A DNA stretch of 64,000 nt from Marchantia polymorpha subsp. ruderalis. Taxonomy: Eukaryota > Streptophyta > Marchantiopsida > Marchantiales > Marchantiaceae. Location of the stretch: assembly GCA_037833965.1 (NCBI GenBank), contig AP031354.1, positions 6,054,001 to 6,118,000 of the forward strand. The letters run 5' to 3'. Positions 36,412-50,229 of the stretch are shown piece after piece; positions within the stretch are counted from its first letter, which is position 1, and every line of letters starts with the position of its first letter. Position numbers and translations under genes: made by a program. The notes below the pieces were generated by a model, which saw only the letters and a list, made by a program, of their open reading frames with translations, did not search any database and was not told where the DNA came from.

Positions 36412-39140
36412 TTAGTGACAAGCACTAGAATGGCAACTAATGATATTTCTAATATAACAACCTAAATCAAAAGGAACTAATTGTAATAAAGAATAAAAAA
36501 TTTCCACATCTATATTATGAGCATACTCAATATCTTTGTACTTGGAACAAGTAACATATATATGTTCTTCATTCTCAATATACCCATCGTCACATAATCT
36601 ACAAATATGTTCATTTCTATCAATATTAAACCAACATATTTCCTCAAATTCAAGACTATGAGATTTAGCTCTATGCTTAACAATAATATGACTTAAGGAG
36701 TTAGAGATTCCTGTAAGTATATATTCTTGTTCACAATAAACTAGCATATTATTCACATGAAGTTGATAAAACTGCATCTTGATGACTAGCTTGCTTCAAA
36801 AATTTGAACAAATAATGTTCAAATATTCCCCGTGTAGACGTTCGCGAAGTGCCATAGTTGCAGTGCTCAATCGCGTTGCGCCACATTCCACCTCAAAGAC
36901 CAAGTTATCACATCTGCTAACCATCACTTGCAACATGTCGCACGCAAAGCTTGAAGAGGAAGGCAAGAAGCATCAAGAGATTCCACACTCCTAATATAAG
37001 TGATGGTTAAGTATAGAGCTTCAGCCTCTAGAGGTAGACAACCTGTTTCCGCAAGAAGAATAACTTTTGGAGTTTGATTTCTAATATCCAATTCGTCTTG
37101 TGAAAAGATCTTTTGCACCATCTTCACACACTCTGAGCCTGTCTTCTTACAACCAAACCTGAGACTCGGGTTCCATATAATACTACCCGCAACACTAAGC
37201 TTCTAAATAAAAATGTTATAAGACTCCATGACACTAGATGAACTTTTCACACTGATTTTAACAACAAATATAGAGCTTTGTAACTATCTTTTACTTTCTT
37301 TAGTACGTAAAGTGCCCAACTATAATCATAAGAAAATTCAATGTCTAGATATTTATAGCTCTTCATCTCTTTTAATTGTAGATCCTTGTAATAGATGGAG
37401 AATTTGGATATACTGCTCACTATCATGACTTTAGGCTTCTTCACACATTTGCTCCATCTGATTCTGGATACAAAACCTAGCCAAAGTGTATAATTGTTTA
37501 TGTAAACTAATTGTATCACATGCTAATAATATGATATCATTTGCATACAAGAGAGCTTTGTTAACTAATTTATAAGCTTGATACCTTCATTATTAGATGC
37601 TTTCAACCACTCTTTGATATCATCTATGAAAACTCCAAATAGAGTAGGAGAGAGTACAATCTTGAATCACTCACATGATACTCAAAACCTATTGAGTTTG
37701 AGAAGTGTTGATCTTGATCCAAACATAATGATATAACGTGGCCATACATGCTAGAAGATTTGATGGTACTTCAATGGCTTGCAACCTTTTCCCATAAGAA
37801 CTCACGGAATACATTGTCAAAAGATTTTTTTAAATGGATGAAGGTGCAAAATAAAGCTATTCCATTGTACTTAGATTTCTTCTATAAAACACGCAAGCCC
37901 AAGATATGGTCAATGATGTTGTATGTTATGCAAAAAATTACTTGAAATAGCAATCTCTTTGAATGATATTCAATCCATGTGTTCAACTTTGACTCTACCA
38001 ATTTGCCAAACAATTTAGCAAAAATACGATCCACTATCATGGTTGGTACTCTTTTTGTCACCAAGTATTTTCTTCTTGACTTGTGAAAAGGAACAATCCT
38101 TCATAGAGATCAAGTTGAAGAAATAACCTACATAGCAGCATTATCTAACACTAGTGTGAATATGGGTTCAATATCATATACTTCTCATTTGAAAGGTTCA
38201 ATAGAAAGATCATTCAAATAATTTGATTTACCATTTGCTAATTTTTTGAGTTGAATCATCACCTCTCATTAAGAAAGTAAGTCAAATATTTTTTCAGATC
38301 ATGACATTTGTAAGGTTAATCCGCCTCTTGTTTTCATAGTTAGTCTAATCATAGGTAGTCTAACTCTAGTTATGTTTGATCTTCAGTTAAAGTTTGGGAT
38401 ACTTAATCCAAGTCCAAACATGTTTGTGTTTCAATCTCACATGTATACCGCAAAGGAGAGATAATGGAGAGCTTGGTTATAGAGGCCTGATGTACATTCT
38501 CGCTTTAGTGAAGCATTTTATCTCGTGTGAATCTCGTGGAGTATTGTATGTATGAGCTTGTTTGAATAACATAGTGGAATTACAACAACATTGATGCAGC
38601 GTTGGAAAATAAATAAAGCTTTTGAGCAAAAGCAATCAAAGACTTGGGATCAATAGTAGGTTTAGAAGATCAAACTTCTAACCGATTGCATAAAGATTTG
38701 GTATACTCCATCAACTTATTTGTCAAGTACTCTTGATTTGTCCTAAAAAACTTGTTTCTTAGACTTCACCAAGTCTTTTTAAAGCCCTGCCAAATAAATA
38801 AACGTTAGAGATCCAAAGACTTCTCAACTGATCACATCCTCGTTTGTTTGCAATCAAAGTCAAATCATCCATTCCAAGGAAAATCTCTAACTCTCTGATA
38901 CTTATGTCGCAAAAAGACCTTAGAATTAGTGTTTTTGAATAACTCTCTTAGTTGCAAGCTCGCCGCATGTGGATTAAGGCTACATAAAGTGTGGATCAAA
39001 AGTTCTGAAAATAACATATCAAGGTTTTTATTACTAGTATCTAAACGAAACTTGGAAGAAGTTAAAACAAAATGGCATGTAGAAAAAAGGATTGCTTTTG
39101 ACAATAAAAGAGCTGCATGATGTGATTCTAGCTGATGTTC
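36412..39140 (-). mobile_element. Non-LTR retrotransposon (LINE) relic
   Basis: Reading the minus strand from high to low coordinates: an N-terminal linker at about 39104-38865, then reverse transcriptase. RT pieces are KRVPTMIVDRIFAKLFGKLVE near 38060, CTFIHLKKSFDNV (motif A region) near 37830, TLFGVFIDDIKEWLKASN near 37630 and LYANDIILL (the YADD-box position, reading YAND) near 37540. A thumb-like part, SYKYLDIEFSYDYSWALYV, lies near 37350. Then come TPKVILLAETGCLPLEAEAL near 37060 and a C-terminal zinc-knuckle-like stretch, CRLCDDGYIENEEHIYVTC, near 36580. Several frameshifts and stops break the frame, so it is inactive. This domain order matches LINEs common in seedless plants. Its 5' side abuts the end of the peroxidase inverted repeat at about 39480. 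Confidence 0.8.
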
Positions 39141-39144
39141 TACA

Positions 39145-39410
39145 ATATCAAATGTGCTTGCCTTACGGTTACTAGATCATAATGGCAAAAGACCTTACAA
39201 GGCATAGTATAAATATCTACGGTGGGTGTAGAGATTAGAGAGCTATTAGTACCCCAGTATAAAAGATAACCAATAAGATATCAAATGTGCTTGCCTTACG
39301 GTTCCTAGATCATAATGGCAAAAGACCTTACAAGGCATAGTATAAATATCTACGGTGGGTGTAGAGATTAGAGAGCTATTAGTACCCCAGTATAAAAGAT
39401 AACCAATAAG
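39145..39410. repeat. 133-bp tandem duplication, nearly identical
   Basis: Copy 1 (39145-39277) and copy 2 (39278-39410) each begin ATATCAAATGTGC. By eye they differ at one base only (TTACTAG versus TTCCTAG). It lies at the 5' edge of the LINE relic, just outside the peroxidase inverted repeat. The near-identity suggests a recent event, or an assembly duplication. Confidence 0.9.
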
Positions 39411-39563
39411 ATAACCACTGTTAAAAGAAAAACATATATTGGAGGAGAGAGATAGCATGTGGCTCCTTAAATGAAAATGTGTTCACTAGATCAAAAGTGC
39501 GGTGTTTGTGCTGTGAAGTATAACTAGATTCTTCTTTTATTGATCTTCCTTATCGGTCTGCAC

Positions 39564-40672
<1,109 letters not shown>

Positions 40673-41300
40673 CTTGCCGACAGCTGCGGCTGTTTTGATC
40701 TCTCAAATTCCAGCTCGAGTCACGTGCATGGGCTTTTGTCTTCCTCCCACAGATGAAACCGAGTTCTGCAGCTCAATCCAATTCCTGTCCTGACGAGGTG
40801 CAAGTGACTGAAGCCACTTCACACTCCTTCCAGTGTGTTGTGTTGGGACTGTAATTCAGTCATCTATATATGTGAGAGGCTATTAGATGTAGACGTCACG
40901 AGTACATATCTATCAACCAAGTGATGGGAAAGTGTAGACTGGACCAGTTCAAGAGAGTCTTGATCTGACCACTTATCTGCTAAACGATACACCGATGATC
41001 TGGGACTGGAATGTTGGGCTCAAAAGAACATTCCTGGTTATCGTAAGATCATGATGCAACAGCGATCGTTTCGTTTAGTATGTCTGTGATGAAGGAAATA
41101 GCTCTTCGTGCTGGAATTTAGACTGCGCTCACATTATTTTCAGCTGGAGTCGAGAGAAGCAGGTGATTAAGACCTTGAGTGACAGTATAGTAAAACTCTT
41201 AAGTATACAGCAGCGAGGGATCGAGAATGAATTAAAAATATGGGTCTCCCAAGATCGGGATGTTTGGAGTATTTAAATCATCCTCGATTGATTAAGATAT

Positions 41301-42460
41301 CAGAAGGGGCGAATTCAAACTGTTATTATCTAGATCTCACATAAAGCCAGAGGAGCTGGGCAACTATGCCTCCGGCTTCAATGATATCAACTCTCTGATC
41401 TCCTTCAAACCAGCCAAAAGGATTTTCTGGGCTGATATGGATTCCATAACTGAACCCCAGGAAATTACAATAACTTGAATGGTGACGAATTTATCGGCCG
41501 GCTCTGTATCTTCATCAATACTCACCTCACTTGAGCTTTTAATCCGAGTTCGGAGAAGCTATGCGAGCAATGGGAAGACTAGGTGTGAAAACAGAAAGTG
41601 AAGTGGGCGTGAACTATCAAACGGTCAACGAGGAGGGGCAGATGTTGCGGAGTGATTATTGCTCGATCATAACCTTTGTATATTGTCATCTGATTTTTAT
41701 AGGGGGCAAAACCAGTAATATTGGATGAACTCAATTTATAATTGCAATCTTAAAATACTAAAACAATATATGTGAGATATCAGTTTCAGTTCAATCTAGT
41801 TTTTCTTTGAGTTTTTGTAATTTTTATTATTGATGAGTCAATCTACTATGGGCTGTATAGAAATTGACGTCTTTGATTCATTTTGATACTTTACCGTTAT
41901 AAGTCAGGATGATGTAAAGTCAGTCAATGGATTAGGGGAAACACTAAAGGGATTTCAAGAATGATTGAAAGTGATAACATGGAGACACATTGAGAGAGAA
42001 AGAATCATCTGTGAGGAAATGTTAGTCTTGCTCGGGAAACAGTATTGATTATTTCGGTGTGTATTTCTCACCGGACAGAAATCTTGTAATAACTGTAGGA
42101 AGGTCAAGTCTGACGACTCTCTTCTTGGATATATACTCGAAATAAGTTCATTGAAGAGTTTGCGGGGACTAGGCTGTCAACCTGAACCGTGTTTGTGTGG
42201 ACTGTGATTTTTCAGAAGGTTATGGGGTTTAAAATCCCTGTAGTGTTCACAGCATCGTAGCATCCATCTTGAATTCACAGCTTCGTCACATCTGTCTCCT
42301 ACATTCAATTCACCCTGGCGTACTTGGAAGCATCGAGTCGCCTAACCGAGGTGACTCGATGATTGTGATGAGAGACCAAAAAACGACGACCTTACACAGC
42401 AAAGCATCAACACGGATTCGTATCAACGAAGCATATCAAATCTATGTTCTTGGTATCTTT
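41301..42460. other. Spacer of the inverted duplication, part 1
   Basis: Unique-looking mid-G+C sequence between the two arms. It holds a small hairpin at 42331-42361 but no gene. An open frame at 42269-42472 is unrecognised. Confidence 0.5.
42331..42361. repeat. Hairpin with 13-bp arms
   Basis: CATCGAGTCGCCT (42331-42343), AACCG, AGGTGACTCGATG (42349-42361): one mismatch, 5-nt loop. Confidence 0.85.
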
Positions 42461-42469
42461 CGACGGCAA

Positions 42470-42790
42470 TGAGAATCTACATAGAGAAATTTGATGGCAC
42501 TCGAGATTTTCGCCTCTGACGCCAAAAAATCTCAGCGCTCCTTGTCTAACAGAGATTGCTGAGGGTACTCTCCGACCCAGTGCTATTGCCTGAAGAGAAT
42601 CTCCAAAATCAAAAAGAAAAAATATCTGAAACAGCTATTTTTTCACCTGTCTGATTCAATTATCCATGGTAGTGACAAAGAAGAAACACCAACGAGATGT
42701 TTCAATTTAGTTCTCTCTCCAACAAGATCTACCCGAAGGAGAGACTGTTTGGGTTCATAATGGACCAGGCAAAGCATAAATGTTCTGGGT
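42470..42790 (+). mobile_element. Fossil Ty1/copia gag fragment
   Basis: Plus-strand pieces IEKFDGTRDFRL, RQKISALLV, LFFHLSDSIIHGSDKEETP and NKIYPKERLFGFIMDQ follow the order of the N-terminal Gag of plant copia elements. It is a broken fragment with several breaks and no visible LTRs. It lies in the spacer between the two peroxidase arms, so it may be part of what separated them. Confidence 0.75.
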
Positions 42791-43590
42791 GTTCAGCCAA
42801 TAAGCCCCAAGCAATCTGACATGAACGAGTATCAACTTGCCCTCGACCCCTGAGTGGGATACAAGGGTAGGAACGTAATCAAGTGACATAAAGTCTGAGT
42901 CTACAGTTTTATCGTAATATATTTCCTTATTACAACTGGGCCTCTGAGGTCCTACATCGCAACGATTAGCGGGATATGTTTCGAAGTTCTGTCACTGCTC
43001 CAGAATTCTTAGTTCTTCAGCTACCACATGAGTTTCTTTTGGTATTGGCTGCATACTGCACAACGACATTGGACGAAACCATCAGTTGAAGAAACGAGGC
43101 CAGTTCAAAGACCTTCGCCAACGAGTTTCTTAGCTCACTATTAGTCTCTCTCTTTGTATTGAGTACTTGATTTCGATCTTGCTTAGTTAAACAACATGGC
43201 TAGAATATGACTGCAGATTCGAGATTACCGGCTAATCAAATTTAACCCTCGTAGAACTTTCAGTTGATTAGTTCCATTTCTTTTAAGTGTTAGGCTGCAG
43301 TTATTGTGTCGCACTCCAGCGTCCAGTTATTGCCTCTGTACCGTAAACTGTGAACATCAACACATTCAACCTTCTTGTAGCTTTGCAAATGTCCCAGAGA
43401 TTTAGATTCATGGACGCATGTAGCTTCTGAATTAGCATTAAGTCGCAGTCACTGCACTTAGGCCAGACTAAGACAGAAAATCAGGGGGGAAAAGACAATA
43501 CTTGTACAGAAGATCAGTTTCATAAGCACAATATTTTCTGTGCACCAAAACCATGGGAAATCGCACATGCGAGCGATTGAAATGAACCCA
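42791..43590. other. Spacer of the inverted duplication, part 2
   Basis: Mid-G+C sequence with no recognised coding or RNA content. Confidence 0.5.
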
Positions 43591-43910
43591 TTTACTAATT
43601 ATGACTTTTGGGGACTATCTGCAACAAGACCGCGCTTTCATGTGGAAAACAACAGGATGACAAAGCCATCACATCATGTTTTACATGATCATATTTGAAG
43701 ACATTGACTAGAATTTGAGAACGATATGCGGCCTTAGTGACATGAACATATTCATTAATTAGGATTGTGAGGGTCTATCTGCGACCAAGCCGCACTGTCG
43801 TCCGGAATAAGAACAAGACGACAGATTCGATCACACGATGTTTTACATGATCATATTCTAAGACATTGAGAGGATTTCGAGAACGGTTGCGGCTTTCTCA
43901 ACGGGAAGGA
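43590..43910. repeat. Two-copy 160-bp tandem repeat
   Basis: GGGACTATCTGC (43611) and GGGTCTATCTGC (43771) are 160 bp apart. Both copies continue with a CAAG/CCGC segment, then ATGTTTTACATGATCATATT, AGACATTGA and GAGAACG. The copies are clearly diverged. The repeat lies just outside arm B. Confidence 0.8.
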
Positions 43911-43999
43911 TGTAGACTGTGAACATGGCGAGGATATTGTACCTCTCTCTGTAGGTAGCAATCAGCTTTGGCATTCAAATGTTTAATCCATTTACGTTG

Positions 44000-45895
44000 T
44001 ATTTCTGATATCTTGATCAATCGAGGATGACGATATAAATACTCCAAACATCCAGATTTTGGGAGACCCACATATTTACGTCATTCTCGATACCTCGATA
44101 ATAATGATAATATGTACTAGAAAGAAGGAAACACATAGTTGCAGGATTCTCAATAATATAACCAGATATAGAACTGCCTCCTTACTCTGAATCGATATTG
44201 CAGCTACAAATTGTATAAGTGTCATTCTTCAACTAGTCAAGTGGAAGATTTCAGCAGTATGTATATCCTTGACTGTACATATTGCGGTATGTTTTAAATT
44301 TTTACTATTAAACTGTCACTCAAGGTCTTCATCACCGGCGTCCCTCGACTCCAGCTGAAAATAATGTGAGCGCAGTCTAAATTCCAGCACAAAGAGTTAT
44401 TTACTTCATCACTTTGAATGACATACTAAACGATAATAATGATAATATGTACTCTTTAAGAAGGATTCTCAATAGTATAACCAGATGTAGAACTGCCTCC
44501 CGTACTCTAAATCGATGTTGCAGCTACAAATTCCATGTGTCATTGTTCACCTAGTGAAATGGAAGATTTCAGCAGCATGTACATCCTTGAGATGCACATG
44601 CTGCTGTTAACTTAAAGTTTTATTATCAAACTGTCATTCAAGGTCTTGATCACCTGCGTCTCTCGACTCCAGCTAAAAGTAATGTGAGCGCAGTCTAAAT
44701 TCCAGCACAAAGAGCTATTTCCTTCACCACTCTGAACAGACATACTAAACGAAGCGATCGCTGTTGCATCATGATCTTACGATAACCAGGAATGTTCTTT
44801 TGAGCCCAACATTCCAGTCCCAGATTATCGGTAAACTGTTTAGCAGAGAAGCGGTCAGATCAAGATTCTCTTGAACTGGTCCAGACTACAATTTCCCATC
44901 ACTTGGTTTATAGATATGTACTCGTGACGTCTACATATAATAGCCTCTCACATATATAGATGACTTAAATACAGTCCCAACACAACACACTGGAAGGAGT
45001 GTGAAGTGGCTTCAGTCACTTGCATCTCGTCAGGACAGGAATTGGATTGAGATGCAGAACCCGGTTTCATCTGTTGGAGGAAGACAAAAGCTCATGCACG
45101 TGGCTCGAGCTGGAATTTGAGAGATCAAAACAGGTGCAGCTTTCTGCAAGATGGCCCCGTAGAAGACTCTATTCGTCTTGTGTACATTGACATTGTTTAT
45201 GTCTTTGGCAGTAGATGCAACGCAGACGCATCCGTCTAGAGTATATGGTGACTTTCAGCGGACATCGTGTCCACAAGCCGAGTCCGTGATTACAAAAGCA
45301 GTGGATGCTGAGCTTACGCGGCACGCGACAGCACTGTGAAGGTATGCTTTGATGCAAGAGTTTTAGATACTCTGCATGTCAAGCATTCTCGTATATCTTC
45401 ACATCAGATCAGGTCAAATCCAAGCAGCTGTCTCGGGTAGTGAGCTAGAACAACCACTTTTTATGACATTACAATGAGTAAAGAAATGAATCTGATTCCA
45501 ATTATCAGTAGACAGTCGGTGAACGTGTCTTCCGGCACATATACGATTCTCAATCATAAGCTCGTACCTGGTACTATTGTGATAATCAATAGAGTAAAAA
45601 TGACTCTCTTTGTGATTATTGTGGTCTGCATACAGCTGAATGGCACTGGCTGGGTGGTTGAAGGAGGAAGAAAAGATGTCATTGTTTCTAGCGCTGCAGC
45701 TGCCGAGAATGATCTGCTACTACCAACATTTGATGTCTCTGAACTCATAGATTCGTTTGCTAAGCGAGGTCTCTCCACAGAGCAAATGGTAGTTCTCTCA
45801 GGTACGGTCTGCATACTACTGAGGAAGATTAATAAGAGAAGAATCTAGTTATCCATCAGCGCACAAATACCTCCCTTGTGATCGAGTGAACTCAT
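44000..45895 (+). repeat. Inverted duplication, arm B (peroxidase copy B)
   Basis: This is the partner of arm A (39480-41300). The sequence runs from ATCAATCGAGGATGA (about 44015) through GGGAGACCCA (44061), peroxidase exons, to GAGTGAAC near 45885. Within it, 44096-44430 and 44431-44752 are a two-copy direct duplication with a 335-bp period (both start CGATAATAATGATAATATGT). Arm B also continues into exon 4, which arm A lacks. Confidence 0.85.
44096..44752. repeat. 335-bp tandem duplication inside arm B
   Basis: Both units contain AACTGCCTCC, TTGCAGCTACAAATT, GAAGATTTCAGCAG, CTCGACTCCAGCT and AATGTGAGCGCAGTCTAAAT in the same order. Arm A has a single shortened version, so the duplication probably arose in B after the arms separated, or was lost from A. 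Confidence 0.85.
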
Positions 45896-46459
45896 GTCAT
45901 CTGCTGGAAACCGAGCCATGCCTGTATCTGTCAGAGAGGATTGCCCCCGGTGAAGATCCAAATGAAATGCCTGGGGTTGAGCATCAGCCTGTAGGTAGTC
46001 GACATACGTGTGTGTGAGATTTTGACTCCGATTGGTTACTGCTGAAAAAGGTCCATCGTCAAATGAAGGATCTCACACTGTTGGAGCTGGACACTGCGAC
46101 AAATTCATCCACATGCTGTACATCCAGCAAAGTTCATGACACTGACCGGACATTTAACGCCACATTAGCTGAGCATTTGAAGCAGGAGTGTCCCCGCAAA
46201 ACATTCAGCGACACCATCGAGATCTTCATGGACATCATCACACCAGGCCAGTTCGACGCCAAGTACTACGGCGATCTCACAAGACACAACAGCTTGTTCA
46301 CATCGGATCAGAGCCTCTTCGAAGATGGTCGCACTCAGAAACTCGTGGAGGCTCTGATCAGTGATCGGCTTTTCGGTGAACGTATGCGCACTGGGGACAG
46401 TAGGAGTGAAAACAAAAGGCCAGGTCTGCAAGAACTGCCGCAAGGTGAACGAGAAATAA
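45151..46459 (+). pseudogene. Class III peroxidase, copy B, deleted and frameshifted
   Basis: The ATG at 45151 starts a signal-peptide-like stretch (KTLFVLCTLTLFMSLAVDA) after an early TAG, then RVYGDFQRTSCPQAESV. A deletion of about 440 bp, judged against copy A, joins mid exon 1 (about 45315) to the end of exon 2. Lost are the distal Arg/His region and most of exon 2. Exon 3 (45636-45801) gives VVEGGRKDV, PTFDVSELIDSFAKRGLS and VVLSG. Exon 4 starts at 46069 with GSHTVGAGHCDKFI, which has the proximal heme His, and then shifts frame. It continues as CPRKTF, PGQFDAKYYGDLTRHNSL and FTSDQSLFEDGRT, shifts again, and ends GTVGVKTKGQVCKNCRKVNE before TAA at 46457. The introns keep good GT-AG sites. 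It is clearly a pseudogene. Confidence 0.85.
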
Positions 46460-49400
46460 ATCGGCTCCCTAAGGACTCATTCCTCATCCAGGTATTGTGG
46501 AATCTGAATAACGACAAACGAATCTTTCTTGCCCAATTGAAGAGCAAGAAAAAAGTGCTGTAGCAGTGTTTAGAATCCATCCATTGAAAGCATGGCAAGT
46601 AGAAAATATGGAGATAGTAGTGCGATTGTTGGTTCAGAGATAGTGCCCTTAGCACTCTAGTTGACTGTTGAAATATTCCCCACCCAAGTAAGTGAAGGGT
46701 TATCTGGAGATTTCTGAATCTATGTCGCGGATAATAGGCTTGAGTGCGAGGGAGTGGCAATCTAGTAGCAATCTAAAGTTTTAGAGTCAATAGGAAAATT
46801 GCATACTGTTGGGTATACATGTTGAAGACATCTTAATTAAAATGCTGCAACGGAAGTAAGAATAAAAAATTTCATGTGTTGATGTTCTTCTCAGTACAAT
46901 TGATCACATCGAAAAGATGCACTTCTCTACGAAACAAGTAGAAGATAGACTTGACATGTGGCAATCTAGTCTTCGTTGATATGTCCGATTTTCTCCCTGT
47001 TGAGGTACTTTTAACTAGTTACTGAAGCCGTCTGAAGAACACCCGTTGTACCACACACAAAACTCGCTTCTTCCAAACTAACTGCTTGAATATATTTTTT
47101 CGTAAGTTTTTGTTGAAGAGTATGTATGTTGGGAGAGATTAGGCCTATAAGTTTAACATAGATGTCAAGTGCAAATGTTATGTGCTAAGATTAGGTTGAT
47201 GTTTATTTATTCAATTGTACCTTATTATGAAAGCAGCTCTTTCAGTATCGTAATGGTTTCCCTTTAATAGAAAAGCGTATTCAGAATCTTTCAACGTTCG
47301 TTAAAGGTCCTGAATTTCGTCCAAACCGGACCATGTAGATTCCTCAATAAGGTTTTCGTGCGTTTATTTTTGCATTTCGTTCTTACTGAATTTTTGAGTT
47401 TGATGTTTGATTGGATGTGAATTGAGGAAAAAAATGACTTGACTCATCAATTAAAAAAGAAAAGATTTAAGCCTAATATAATCACTATTATGATCACAAT
47501 ATTGTAATTCTATAAATGAAATGATTATTGATTTAGGAAAATGAGTTGTACAATATATATTGCAGTATAGGATTATAATTAGATGACAAAATTAAATAAA
47601 AGAATATTTTTATTTTCGATCACTGATCATCATCGATCATCACTTCTAAGAAAGAAGAATTTAACACATATAAAATATTGCAAGATTCGAAAGTAAATCA
47701 CTCCAGTATTGTCTAACATCGTGAATAAATTGTTCAACAAGTAATTGTAGATGCATTCAACTTGCTGAATTCTAATCACATTGCTAATCAGATCAATAAG
47801 ATATTCCATACTTCTAGTTATTGATCTTAGATTGCATGTAAATTTGGCGATGCTATATATATAATAGATAATAAATTTAGAAAATGAAATATTTTTCCAT
47901 GTTAAGATCATAAATTCTAGAATACCAGAGAAAATTAGACTTGCACAATTTATTACTTGATTTGATATATGGCTATAAAACTATCTTCTTCTAAAATCAT
48001 ATCTGAAAATATTTTGAGCAATGTCTTCTCATTATTTATTAAGCCATGATCTCACAATGCATTCTTATTCTTTAATTAAAAATAATTTTTTCTTCCATTG
48101 ACACTGGTTTCTATTCATAAGCTTCATTAAATAAAGTCATATATCTGCCCAATAAATTCATTCATTACTTTTGTGCAACATCAATTTCATTATTATGGTT
48201 ATATAATGAACAATATTCTTATTTCTTGAAATATAATCATCAAACACTCATATTTCCAAATAAATATCTTTTACATGACATAATGGAGAATTTTAAAATC
48301 CATACATCCAGTTAAAATTAATCAAATATATTGCAATTTCAAAACAAAAATCGTGCTTCATTTTTATTTTTTATTTTTTTATAATTTAATAATAAATTCT
48401 ATGCTCATTTTATCAAAAGAGTGTCAGTGTGAGTTTTTTTTATCATGATTTGTAAATCATGATTAAAAAACACGTTTATTAAACGTTATAGAGTTTTACT
48501 GATGAAAATTTTCAAAGCATTTTTTTTCCATAATTATAATGACTAAATTTATTATAAGATATATAAATTACAAATTTTTCGTATCATCTAGAATGACACA
48601 TCAAAATTTCATATTATAATATATTAAAATAATTGAATGTATTTAGTATAGTTTATTTGATCATTTTATAATACATCAAGGTCTTAAGTGTCATCTACAA
48701 TTGAATCTAAATTTGAATAAAATCAGAGGTTGTCAGTTTTAATGTTTTCAAATTTCATGATTTCATGATAATTATCATTATTCATATGAAAACATAAAAT
48801 CTCTGTTTTTTTTAACTCAAATTATTCTGTTTGATATAAGGTTTTAATATTATTGTAACTTATTTGAATATTTTTAAAATCTCAATTTTTTTAATAAAGT
48901 AAGGTAAAAAGTAATAAAAGAGCTAATATTCTCAGATCTAAATAATTCAATTTGACTAGTAATCTTTGTCTTCCATGTATTATGTAAATAATTAATATTT
49001 AAATTCATTATTATACTCTGAAAATGTTAAACTATTAATTCTAATATTGGATGTTTTTTATTTTTTTCTTCAGAAATTTTAATTTTTAGTTTAAAAACTA
49101 GTGCATATTTTTACATTAGCTCAGCACTTTATTATTATTTTGATAATTTCTGCCTAAATATTTGAATTAAAGAAAAAACCTTTACAAAAAATACATTTTC
49201 TCCATTCATTCTATAGTGCACTTTATATTTATATCACATTTGTTTTCTTTATGTTTTTTAGCTGATGAATTCTACTCTCTAATCGCAATCATCTATATTC
49301 AGTCTTTAAGATAATCACTTTCCTACATCATTGTTTGATCAGGATGGATATTGTGAAATAAATATTTTTTGAATTTTTTAACAAATATTTAAAATATTTT

Positions 49401-50200
49401 TTTTGGAAAATTTTTTATTTTTAATTATTAATTTTTGTGCATGTTTTATTATTTCAAACAGAAAAAAAAAAATTTTTCTGCCAATTTCATATTTATCAAA
49501 AGTAAGAGCTCAGTTTAATAAATTTTTCTGAATTTATTAAAACAATTTAAAGTAACTAAAATTCAAAACCATAAAAAATTGTTTAAAAAATTATGAAAAA
49601 AAATTAAAAAGTGATTTTTATTTATTTAGAAATTTTTTATTAACTTTTGTGATATTTTATGAGCAAAATTTAATTTTTAATAATTTTAATTTTATATTGA
49701 ACATTAGCATGTTAATTATATGTTCATAATTCTGCTTATAATTTGACCACAATTTATTGAATAATTACCATTAAAAGATTATTTTTTTATTAATATTTAT
49801 TAAGTCATTTGAACTTTTTGTTTTGTCTCATAGCTTTCAGTTCTTCTGCATATATATTTAACAAAAATATTCTTTCAGTTCTTTTAAACACATTCGTGAA
49901 GAAATAGCTTTTTACTAAATCACTTAATCTGAACTTTAGGTTTACATGAAATTTAGGATTTTTTATAACTATCTTTATTTCATAATTGATTTTTTTATTA
50001 ATTTTTATTAATCATTCCCTATATTATAGTCAATTAAATTGCTAGCAACAAATTTTAATTTTTAATTTTTAACTTTAACTATCTTAGAGCTACTAACTTG
50101 CATTATAATCAATAAAAATGAATGAACATCGCAGCTTGAGATGAGGTTTGAATTTAGGGTTTTTTTCATACCAACCATTCCACCCAACTTTGGACAATAA
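46460..50200. other. Spacer: short mid-G+C tail then A+T-rich block
   Basis: Positions 46460-47100 are mid-G+C flank of the peroxidase copy. From about 47400 to 50110 the sequence is extremely A+T-rich (long A and T runs) and has no meaningful open frames or identified repeats. Composition rises sharply again at about 50190. Confidence 0.55.
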
Positions 50201-50229
50201 TCATCTGCCCACTACACTTGTCCGACGTG

